Below, piece after piece: positions 25,701-36,400 of a stretch of 64,000 nt of DNA (its first letter is position 1; every line of letters begins with the position of its first letter). This DNA comes from Arcuatula senhousia (taxonomy: Eukaryota; Mollusca; Bivalvia; Mytilida; Mytilidae), in NCBI GenBank assembly GCA_963971305.1, contig OZ020307.1, positions 16,319,501 to 16,383,500 of the forward strand. The letters are read 5' to 3'. The position numbers and the translations under genes are program-made. The notes beneath the pieces are model-generated. The model was not told the DNA's origin. It saw only the letters and a list, made by a program, of their open reading frames with translations, and made no database searches.

Positions 25701-28700
25701 GTGTATTTCATTCAAAACAGTTATATCTCTTAAATATTCACACAAAATTACAACAAAGTTCTAGACAATGAATTTACGCCCAACACGAGTTTCGTAGAAT
25801 TAAACGTTCAGTTGTTTCGTTTTTAGCCGGGGTAATCGCTAGCGATTAGCCACGGCTTTAGCTACGATAGCCTTTTGGTAAGCTAGCAGATGGTTTTTCC
25901 GGCGGTTCACCAAAAACCTATTAATAGAAGTATCAATACCCGCTTGCAATAAAGTCCTTTTCCAGATCTGTTTTTTCGTCGCTTAACTCGCAATTATGTT
26001 ATAAAACTTATTAATTTAGTTTTCAAATTGTGTACAAGTATGTAAGACGCCTATCTGATGCGATAGTATTAAATGATTTATAAAGAATACAAATGCGGAT
26101 TGATATTTTGTTTAGAGTGTTCGCCGATCTCATTAGTGAAATGTCAAACTGGATGACAATAAACAGTGCAATAAACAAACATCGATGGACAGGATAATTT
26201 ACCCAAAGTTCAAATCATCATAGCTTTTTTATTTGATCAGAGAAAATCGTTCTGTAAACGGTTCTTTGATAAAGAATTTATTCATATTTACCTTAATTGA
26301 TTTTGAAAATAAGGCTTAAAATACAAATTTTCTGTAAAATTGTTTCTAGACCAAGTAATTTTTCATTGAAAATTTTTAATCAACCAAATTTTCGATCTTT
26401 AGAACCAATGAATATATTTTTTTTTCAAAATGCACTACAAAAACGATCTTTTTTCTGAAAATTGTAGAACCAAAAGCAATTTTACAAAAATGTAAGTGTG
26501 ACTTTTCTGGTACTGTTTAACAGATTTCGATGAAATTTATTTTAAATTGATAAAGTTCTACAGTAGTTACAGGACAGATTTTGCTTAAGTTGTTTTCGTC
26601 TCGGATGTTTTTAAAATAATACTATTTTGAGTTTCGAGTTGAACAAAGTTATAAATAATGAGAATATTGTCAAAGTAAAATTTAACTGTTGTAATGTGTG
26701 GAAAGGGGGAGGGCATTGTCAACCTGTAGCAATCTGGTTAATTTGTATGGTTTTCCTATAGAATGAGAGAAATCTTATGCTTTTTAAATTGTTTAGCTTT
26801 ATAGACTCTTTATACATCAACAAAAGTTTACAATTCAACATAATTTTCACAACCTCTTCTCATGGGTTATTCCTCGTTTAATTTTAAAAAAAAGGGTGTT
26901 TGGTTAGCCTACAGAATTAAACGTTGCTTGCTCATCTAAAAAAAAAGTTGTTATAAATTATATATACAGAGGAAGTTGTCCGTTGGCCTGCAAAATATAT
27001 AGTTAAGCTGTAGCAAAGATGCTGTACCGAAATTATCAATTCAGTTGAACCGATGGGTTAACACAAAAAAAAGTAATAGAAACACGCGTGTTTATTTATT
27101 TCATTTGGCCTAATAGGATAATAACATTGCAACAGGGGGTCAAAAAGGGGACAACCGCCTTACATCGACTTTTTTATATGAGTTCCAATCCGATTTGCAA
27201 AATCTTTTTTCATTGGAATCCTTGTGAAAATCCCTGCCTACTTTTTAAAATCAGATTTGCAATATTTTTAACGTTTTTGAGAAATTAAGGATTGAAGGGG
27301 CAAAAAAAGCGCCATGCTTTAGTGTTTGTTGAGACAAATGGTTTTACACAAGAAATTAAGTTGTAGTGGGCCAGCCAATTGTTATGAAGCTTTAATATGA
27401 TGAATATATCCACTGAAGGAAGAACGGTGTTGTATTTGGGGATTGTGGCCAAAAGGGGCTAAAATGGGTGCATTGACAAAACGACTGTAGAATTTTTATT
27501 ACTCATTCAATTTACAAAATTCTTTTTTTATTAAATTCCTCATTATATTCTGTCACCTTAATATGTCAGTGGTTTTCATGTATATTTCACCTTTACATTG
27601 CTACAGGTGACCAAAGACAAGGCCAAGCCCATAAAATCAACTTTATTAAAAATTTGGTTAGATTTTTAAAATCGTTTTTTTTTTTTTCATTTGAATCCTT
27701 GACATCCCTTTTACACACAAAAAAGTAGCTTTTTATTTTACATTTTTTGCAACACATACACAATTTAAAAATTGTAGATTACCCCGGCTACCAGTACTTT
27801 CAGTACTTTGATTATATTTCATTTTACACATGACGTAGACAATATCCAAGTTATCCCCAAGTGATTTAAACAATAGCCTTCAAAACTCGCATTAGGCTGA
27901 ATTCTACAATTAAGTATATAAATTATTAACTAGAAAACCATAGAATTATTTATCAGAAAATTGTTTATATCAAATGGTGAAGATTTTATGAAATTCATAT
28001 CTTCCATTTGAACAAAGAGTTTTTAAAACTTTCAATTTATGACTCAAGTAATGATTCAAATGAAACAAAAACCAATTCATTTTTTTTAATATACAGTATA
28101 ATTTTACATAGTTGTTTGTTGGTGTTACCAAGTGACACTAGCATTATCATTTATGATTTATTACAGTTAAAAAAAACTCTTAACGTTAGGGAATAACCCC
28201 CGTATAGTCAGTTTAAAACCCTATTATATAGAAGTTGGCGTAACGTTCGATTGGTAAAGGACTTTTGTTATACAATTTTCATCTTCAGTAGTGTTAAAGA
28301 TAAGGTATAAAGAAATATAAATAGGACTATTCTATCTTACTATTTCTATATTTATTCCAAAACTTCATGCATAGAAACACTTTTAAGAAGCTGTCCATGT
28401 AGAAATCAGGCAAAGGCCTACAGAACCTGGCATATAAAAATTTCCCGGCAAATTTATTGTTTTAATGTAATGTTGGACTCATATGTAAAACAAAAATCAC
28501 CAGGATTCGTTTGAAAGCAACAGGGATGACTTGTGATTTAGCCTTTTAGTTCAATAACAAAGCAACCAAATTTTGTAAATATGCAAGAGTTATCTCCCTT
28601 TTCTGTATATTTTCAATGCTTTCTATATAAATCATATCTCAGTAATCACTTCAATAAACCCAAAACCTGCATTTGTTTTGGGGAATGGATGTTATCCTGA

Positions 28701-29319
28701 TGTGAAATCAACGAAATTTTTTGAAAAACAAAATTTATCATGTGCCAGCTATTGCCTGGGTTTTGCTTGGACAGTTTCTTAATTCTTTACCCAATTATAT
28801 TACTTACAAAAAAACTATTGCTGCTCTTCCAAAGATGACCAGTTTGTATTCCTTGCTTCCTAAAGGAACATAATAGTGTAAGCTAAAAATTATCTTAATT
28901 ATCTTAGTTATCTTAATTAACCTTGATAATGAACATATATTGTGTCTAGGTTTATTTAGCTCTTAGCATAAATAATATATAATATTTGCATTAAATTGGT
29001 TTTATTATGAGTCTTCCTTATATCTTATTCGCTAAGTAGCTTGGTTTTATCAGAATTTTCGTTTAGAAATTTATCTTTACTTTCAGCGAGTGCCGACGTC
29101 GGATTTGCCATCTGGGACAGGTATTCTGACGATGGTGACTCTGCCCCTGTGGGTTATACTGCTCATTTAATGGGGGCCATTGCTGGCCTTACAATAGGAC
29201 TAGTGGTCCTTAAAAACTTTGAACAGAAGTTACATGATCAGTATATTTGGTGGATTGCTTTGGCAGTTTACCTAGGATGTTTGGTGTTTGCAATATGTTG
29301 GAATGTTTTGTACTACTGA
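16766..29319 (+). CDS. RHBDL: Rhomboid-related intramembrane serine protease (5' partial)
   Basis: Six exons: 16766-16987, 17673-17815, 18822-18934, 19618-19718, 25060-25114 and 29087-29319 (stop TGA). All have AG/GT boundaries and the joined frame is open for 288 codons. Rhomboids cut membrane proteins within the bilayer; animal RHBDL/Rhomboid members can release EGF-family ligands. Visible signatures: DRYNCCPPP before the first membrane segment; [14 protein letters not shown] in the L1 loop region; the catalytic serine in GASGG (Ser177 of the fragment); and the partner histidine in [15 protein letters not shown] (His238). The C-terminus [12 protein letters not shown] and final hydrophobic segment match Drosophila Rhomboid and RHBDL1-3. 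Exon 1 begins with ATG but sits behind an acceptor, so I read it as internal; the cytosolic N-terminus is missing. Assignment to RHBDL1, 2 or 3 is not possible here. Intron 4 (5.3 kb) carries ribozyme and foldback elements. Confidence 0.92.
18060..18184. mobile_element. 125-bp MITE in rhomboid intron 2
   Basis: TATTACTCTATTTTATT at the left end is repeated in reverse at the right end (AATAAAATAGAGTAATA), a 17-bp perfect inverted repeat. The interior is non-coding. A partial copy of the motif (ACTCTATTTTATTCATGG) occurs at 17839. No target duplication beyond TA is evident. Confidence 0.6.
20095..20280 (+). repeat. SINE-like dispersed repeat, copy 1 of 4
   Basis: It shares GTGGAATAATGTACGCGA, the GCTCGCTGTTTTGCAATGGC block and an AATACATAAGATTCAAA tail with 55765-55910 (plus strand) and 52470-52640 (minus strand). 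A shorter copy is at 22310-22395. No ORF or tRNA-like promoter is clear. It abuts the ribozyme dimer. Confidence 0.55.
20326..20369 (-). ncRNA. Hammerhead ribozyme, family 1, first of the dimer
   Basis: Same fold as 7842-7885: stem I GCGCCT/AGGCGT, CTGATGA core, stem II GTCT/AGAC with loop TGAAT, GAAA core, GTC cleavage triplet. Predicted cleavage is between plus positions 20332 and 20331. Every core base is canonical. Confidence 0.87.
20684..20727 (-). ncRNA. Hammerhead ribozyme, family 1, second of the dimer
   Basis: The 44 bases are identical to the copies at 20326 and 7842. Predicted cleavage is between plus positions 20690 and 20689. Together with the first motif it defines a 358-nt monomer. 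Confidence 0.87.
20941..22913. mobile_element. TIR element with repeated GGGGGAAAAATGAGTATA blocks
   Basis: The left end TGTGACATACTAGATTTTCC and right end (revcomp TGTTACATACTAGTTTTTCC) are inverted, and CCGG flanks both. Inside each terminus are several blocks of a poly-C or poly-G run plus AAAATGAGTATATACTAG (20950-21115 and 22710-22900). The 1.6-kb centre has no transposase; a minus-strand SINE-like copy is nested at 22310. CCGG may be a 4-bp target duplication or part of the palindromic terminus. Confidence 0.6.
22310..22395 (-). repeat. SINE-like dispersed repeat, partial copy
   Basis: GCAGCACTCACTGTTTGC and GCTGACTGTTTTCCAATGTG match, in reverse, the copy at 20170-20240. Confidence 0.45.
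22926..23836. repeat. Long inverted repeat, ~300-bp arms
   Basis: The arm 22926-23220 (CCAATCATTGTAACTGATCA, AGTGAAAGTGTATACCAAAT, TTTGTTTGCCACCT) is repeated in reverse at 23530-23836 with moderate divergence. About 310 bp separate the arms. A rhomboid pre-mRNA would fold here into a long imperfect hairpin. No coding sequence is visible; it is probably a foldback or MITE-type element. Confidence 0.7.
25739..25798 (-). mobile_element. Truncated family-1 ribozyme element
   Basis: AATTACAACAAAGTTCTAGACAATGAATTTACG followed by GAGTTTCGT matches the cleavage-site half of family 1 up to the GAAA core. The CTGATGA half is missing, so it cannot cleave. It is in rhomboid intron 5, antisense to the gene. 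Confidence 0.55.
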
Positions 29320-30460
29320 TGTTCTTGTGTATATTATATATTTTTGATCCTGTTTTACTGGATGATATTCAACATAATTAAAAAAAATATTTAAAAATAA
29401 TTGCTAATTTACAAATATTATTCATGGATGTTGCATAAACATTTTTTCTCTCTCTTTTGAATAGATTTAACCTTACATGTAGTAAGTAAAGATATGTAAT
29501 GTTTCTCTTTTTTTATTGTTACGTTTTAGTGATTAACATGTACAAATACATGTACATATATTTGAATGGTTGTTTTTGAAACAAGAGGGTGCTTGGTTTT
29601 TTGATCTGGTCGGAAAGTCGTCACATTTTTTTTCTGATTATTAACATTATTTTTTATAGCAGAAATCATTCTTTAGAATATTTATTCCTCTGATGCCAGA
29701 ACGTCTTTTTTTCATTTCCATCACAAATCAGATTCAGAATATCTTTAAGTAAAAAACCAAGGACCCCTTAAGGTTAAATGGTAGGTTCCTTATAGGTATG
29801 AAATTTCTGCGGAAAGATTCTTTCACAGTAAACACCGACTGTTGTGTTATTCTTTTAGACTTTGATATATATCATATCGATAATTGATAAATATAAAAAT
29901 TGAAAAAGGACCAAACAATATTATCATGAATTAGTTTATGGCGTTTTTATTGCTAGATGTTTTCAAATATTAAAATATGTCGAAATATTAATGGTATAGA
30001 AAATTGATTCTATATCAAATAATTTAAAGGATAGAATTCCATGGAGGTAGGTAGACCATTGTGAGCTTACTTTCATCAGAGTATTTATTTTACAATAATA
30101 TTGAAACATGAAATGAGATAGTTTTCACATTGTTTTTCATATTGTGTAATGGTTTCCAGTTCGTCCAAATACCAAAACTGACACTTTTATTGTTTTGTTT
30201 GATGCATAATGTTTTTATTAAAATAAAATTTGTAAACAGTACCAAATGTATTTTCTCTTGGTCCATGATATTGTAAGTTATATAGTGACCTATGTTTGAC
30301 ATACTTTATTTACAAAACAATATAACAACACCCGTGTTATTTAACATTTTCCTAAAATACACAAAACCAGTCTAAGTATTAGTTTTTGATTTCCTCTTGA
30401 GCATATAAAGACGGGTTTACCAAGTTATCAGAACAACTGCTTTCAACCAAAAGTCCTTAT
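29320..30460. other. Tail-to-tail spacer with 3' UTRs
   Basis: Holds the 3' UTRs of the rhomboid gene (plus) and C16orf89 gene (minus). A possible ATTAAA signal for the rhomboid mRNA is at 29378-29383. At 29760-29800 a fragment (CCCCTTAAGGTTAAATGGTA) resembles the termini of the MITE at 5599-5863. No other gene seen. Confidence 0.5.
30305..30310 (-). promoter_or_regulatory. AATAAA polyadenylation signal
   Basis: A canonical AATAAA on the minus strand lies about 150 nt beyond the stop codon of the C16orf89 homologue (30461-30463). It is well placed to end that mRNA. A second AATAAA is at about 30086-30091. Confidence 0.5.
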
Positions 30461-33400
30461 TTACGAATGAGATGACCGAGCTTGAAGCACCATATACTCC
30501 ATGATGTATCTGACGTACTGTCCAAGAGCAGACACCGCGACAGTGGTTCGATGACTAAGGCAACCCTCCCGGAGTATTCTTTCCTCCCTCTTGTATCGAA
30601 GATGTTGAGGTCGTGGTAATAGGGATGGTCTACGTTGTCTCATTGTACGTTTGATCATTCCTTCCGCATTACGTCTCAAGTCTATAAAAGTAAAAGAAAG
30701 GGATTAATAGACCTTAATAGGAAACATATTCACACGAGTAAGTAGTGAAAATATCACCCTCGGTTTTAAAAACATTGACAATAACAAAACATTTCTTTAA
30801 ATAACATTCTAAGTCACCAGATTGTTTGAAATCTATTTTCCTCGTTTATTTTAACATGTCAATGACGAATTTTACTCCATTATTATCCAGGTTTTTTGTC
30901 GTTAAAATACCTTTAAAATATCAAATCATCATTCTATAAAACTTGCATCATAAGAGAGTGCCAGTCTTTCCATATTTTTAATTTAAACTCCTAAATGATA
31001 TAGAGTACAAATCTGGAAGTTTACATAGTGGTTAAGTGATATTTTAAAATCTGCATATTAATATTTCATGTACATTCATCAAATATTTTGAAAAAAAACA
31101 GATTTTTGTCGACGGGTTCCTTCCTTACATTAAGTATACTTGTTGATTTTGATCAAAATAAATTGATTTGAACAAATAATGGTAGTAACAACACTACCAA
31201 CTTGGAGGATCAATCTCAATGTCCAAGAAAAAATATAAAACAAAGGAAGAGATACCGGTAAAGATTTAAGACCTCAATGATCCTGACTAAGTACTGACAT
31301 TTCAAAAGAAATGGATTAAACCCGGTTTTATTGCGCCAAACCTCCCCATTCCATTGCGATCTTAGGTTCCGGTAGTAACACAAAACACAACACTGTCATG
31401 CTGGTGTGAAGACAAAATAACGTGTTGGACGTCTCCTTTCAAAGTAATCAATAAATAGCGAAAAAATGGACGTGCTTGTGACCTTGCCCTGACGACATAA
31501 ATCTTAAGAATAAGATAATTTTAAAGCATCAAGGTCAGGATTACATGTATGCTTAAAAAAAGAAATACAATAGAAAGCCATAAATACACCTACATGAAAA
31601 GCCGATAAGTAAAAGTAACTGCGATAAAAAAGCGTTAATGTCTTATATATTGTTATTCACAGAGTTGTGCCAAGATTAAATAGGTAGGAGCTTAAAGACT
31701 GTATAAAGGCCCTAAAATTTCAATATATATATATTATATTTAAGAAACTCTGTTCTATTTGTCATGTGTTAACGTAACATTGAAATATCACAAATCATCA
31801 ATTAAGCAATGAAAATCTTGTTGTTTGATAGTCTTTCTTTACACAAGAACCTTTGCATTATACTCATATTACAGATCATTAATTTGCCCAAAATGGTCAA
31901 AACACCACCATTGTCATCATTTACAATGGTGTTTGTTAAATCAGTAAACCTCAAAAAATTGCCACCATATACTTATCAAAAATAAGTCAAAATGGTATTA
32001 TTTGTAAAGTACTAGTATCTTTTTGGTTTGATCATTCCTTCCGCATCACGTCTCAAGTCTATAAACGTACAAGAAAAGGATTAATAGACCCTAATAGGGT
32101 ACATATTAACACGAGTAAGTAGTGAAAATATCACTTTGGTTTTCCTTTTGTGACATTAAAAATATTGACAATAACAAAACATTTCTTTAAATAACATTCT
32201 AAGTCACCAGATTGTTTAAAATCTATTTTCCTCGTTTATTTTAACATGTACGGAGTAAATGACGAATTTTACCCCATTATTATCCAGGTTTTTTGTCGTT
32301 AAAATATCTTTAAAATATCAAATCACCATTCTATAAAACTTGCATCATAAGAGAGTGCCCGTCTTTCCATATTTTTAACTTAAACTCCTAAATGATATAG
32401 AGTACAAATCTGGAAGTTTACATAGTGGTTAAGTGATATTTTAAAATCTGCATATTAATATTTCATGTACATTCATCAAATATTTTGAAAAAAAAACAGA
32501 TTTTTGTCGACGGGTTCTTTCCTTACATTAAGTATACTTGTTGATTTTGATCAAAATAAATTGATTTGAACAAATTATGGTAGTAACAACACTACCAACT
32601 TGGAGGATCAATCTCAATGTCCAAGAAAAAATATAAAACAAAGGAAGAGATACCGGTAAAAATTTAAGACCTCAGTGATCCTGACTTAGTACAGACATTT
32701 AAAAAGAAATGGATTAAACCAGGTTTTATAGCGCCTCAAACCTCCCTCTTCCATTGCGATCTTAGGGTTTGGTAGTAACACAAAGCACAACACGTTTGTG
32801 AAGACAAAATAACGTGTTGGACGTCTCTTTTCAAAGTAATTTTTGACATAATTCTCATAAAAATACAATAACTAATAAATAGCGAAAAATGGACGTGCTT
32901 GAGAACTTGCCCTGACGACATAAATCTTAAGAATAAAATAATTTTAAAGCATCAAGTCAAGGATAACACGCATGCTTCAAAATGAAATACAATAGAAAGC
33001 CATAAATACACCTTCATGAAAAGCCGATAAGAAAAAGTAACTGTGATAAAAAAGCGTTAATGTCTTATATATTGTTATTCACAGAGTAATGCCAAGATTA
33101 AAATAGGTAGGAGCTTAAAGACTGTATGAAGGCCCCAAATTTTCAATATATATTATATTCAAGAAACTCTGTTCTATTTGTCGTGTGTTAACGTAACATT
33201 GAAATATCACAAATCATCAATTAAGCGATCAAAATCTTGTTTTTTGATAGTCTTTCTTTACACAAGAACCATTATACTCATATTACAGATCATTAATTTG
33301 CCCAAAATGGTCAAATTAGTACAATGGTGTTTGTTAAATCAGTAAACGGTCCTCCAAAAATTTGCACCATAAACTTATCAAAAATAAGTCCAAATGGTAT

Positions 33401-36400
33401 AATTTGTAAAGTACTAGTATCTTTTTGGTGCAGTTATGTAGAGCACACATAACTGTTTTTTAAATGGAACTTGTAATTTTGTGTTGCGTTTTTTTTAATC
33501 ATTATAGAAGGAATCATTTAGAAAGAATCCCATAATTTGAAATTTGAAATTTCAAAGGTGTTGAAGTAGGTATCGTGCTGGCAGTAATAAACATTTAACA
33601 CGATAAATAAATGTCCCCACACAGAGAATCTCCTAGGATCTCGGCATCTGGATTTCCTTTCTCCTTCATCAACTTTTACATAAAATGACATATTGGTTGA
33701 TGATTTCTAAGTATCAGACATTTATCTGTATAAATGAATCCTAAGGGAATCCAGAATTAACATTGTTATCCCATAATATGAGTCGTACTAAAAGCAGAAA
33801 GTACTAAATTTTGTTACGTTGAAAGAAAAATGTTGTGATTATAAAAGCTAAGTCGAGCACTATTGTGTTGATGCCTATGGCAATCCCATTTTGCCTAAGT
33901 GGGATGGATAACCTCACAATTTGTTATAATACCATAAAAATTTATTTCGTCCAGTTTTTTGAAATATCTATTTTAATTTTTACTATAAGTTTTTGATGTT
34001 TTTATTCGTTCATATGGAATGGAAGAATCAACCTTGTTCAATTAAATTGTAATATCTATTACGTAAGCTATTTTGCACCAAGAATTCCCCCCCCCCAAAA
34101 AAATAAACTGACCTATTACCTAGAGATCATCATTTTATTCTTAATACCGTTTGAAAGAGTTCATTCATCTACCGTTTTTATGTTGGTTTTTTTTTTTCGA
34201 CATTTTACATCCAGTTCTCATTCATTGAACTTTCATGGTTCTCAAATTGACAATAGCATCATAACAAACATAATACTTACGGACATCAGATTCTAAGATT
34301 GGTTTCCCAATGTAACACCCAAGATCCTTGTTTTGCCAGCTGAGTACCTCCCTCAACCAATCATAGGAGAAAAACTGACGGAACCCAACCATTCCACATA
34401 GAGCAGCTTAAATATAAACTATAGGATAAAAAACGTTTCCATTCAACATAGAGTAGCTAATATATAAAATATAGAAGTAAGTAAGTAAATTATTTATTAT
34501 AGTGACATGTGTATAAATGCATATATGTTTATACAAACACAAAAATAATCAAATTTAACACACCCGGCCCTTTGGACGTATATGTCACTTCAAATATAAA
34601 ATTTCTGATGACAAGAGAGGTAAACATGAAAAGTAAAAACAAATTACTTCGAATAAATGAACTGTCTTCGTTTAAGATATGCTTTCGAAATATATTTGGC
34701 AGTTTGTCTTAGTAAATATTTCAACAACTGAATTAATTGTTCACATTTAGTTAAGGAAAGTCGTTCAATATTTGAGTAAAGATCATTTCTGAGTTCATTG
34801 TAAAAAGTACATTCTGTGAGGAAGTGGGTCAATAGTGCCAGAGTCACACAAGCAGCAGAGTCTTTCTTCAACAGGCTCACCAACATAGCGACCAGTCTCA
34901 ATGCGTGAAGGGAGAATACCACATCTAAATTGTGCCATTTGTAAATTCATCTGGACATATTGTTCAGTTTGAACATTCGATTCAAACATTGCGAAAGTTC
35001 TCAGTTTAGGAGAGTTTTCAACTTGGTGTAACCATGTATTCGAGTTATTATTCAGGTTTGCAATGACAGTTGTGAGTTCACATTTAGTTCTATTATTAAA
35101 CTGTTCAAGGAGACCAACATATACAATAAAAGATGTAAGAAAACAAATGACCGAATCCTGATATTCGATTTAAAGGGAACGAAATATGATATAAAGAAAT
35201 GAATAGAAACTGAAATAAAACTACCAAAAAGGTGACTAATGCAAATTGTTTATTTTCATGCAAAAGTACTTAATTAAAATGGCAACAAAGTTACTTAATA
35301 CTAGTAAATCTCGCCAATCCACTCTAGAATTCTGAAGTAATTATGTTTTTGACTGATATTTTTGTGTGTAATATTATGTGTAATTAGTTTTTTTTGTTTT
35401 TTAGTAATTTAGACTACAACCTTAGCGAACTAATCATCAATTTGAACCATTACCTTGTTCCATAAATAGATCTTGTTTACTCTCAGGAAATCCACTTTGT
35501 GCTATTAGAGCAGCTTCGTTGAAGATATTTGCACAAAAGGTTTCTTTCAATTTATCCAAAGAGGGTTGTTTAAAAACATATCGTTTAAGCTCCATCTCAG
35601 AACGACAGCCATCCTTAAAATTAAATAAGAGTTTATATCTATACTTAATAACTGATGTAGGTCATATATCATATATAGACAAAAGAGGTGAATGAAAATG
35701 ATGAATGATTGACGAATTTAATGCAAAGAAAATTTGATTCCTGAAAATGATGCTTGGGTGTTATCCGAAATATAAAAACCTCTATCATATAACACCATTA
35801 AAAAAATAAAATTAAAAAATGACTGATTTGTACAATTCGTTGAATAACAAAATGCAAATACCAAGTCGACTTGGTTTAAGAATTCTTGAAACAGATTGCA
35901 CAAATTGAAATGTTCAAATAACAAACTAAGTAATTCTGACAGAATTTGCTTATACAAATGTGATCTAATGTTTATTTTTATTTTCAAGTTTGGATTTTGT
36001 TGTTGCTAATAAACGAAAAGTTGACTTGAAATAAGTATGTATACCTGTTCCCCTATCTGGAGGTAGAAAAGTTGATGCGTTAACGAGTACCCATTATAAA
36101 ATGGTTTAGTCATGATATCCCAGCACTTAGTTGAAACGTCACAGGGGATGTCAGATTGTTTTCTGAAAAGGATACACAATTTAATAAAAAAAAAAAAGTC
36201 TTACATAAATGCAAACGATCATAATGTGCATTTGTAAGACTCGTTATTGTCGTCCAGCAAGATGGTGATGCCCATTTAAAAAACCATGAGGTCCCCAAAA
36301 TTATCAAGATATGTCACAGAAATACACATTGTTTCAGAACAATATTGGCTAAAGCGTTTTAAAAGGCATGATGGCCAAAATATAGTTGTTATATTTTATA

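Noticed and set aside
34605..34611. CTGATGA as a hammerhead core
   Set aside because: Following sequence gives no stem II and no GAAA in register.
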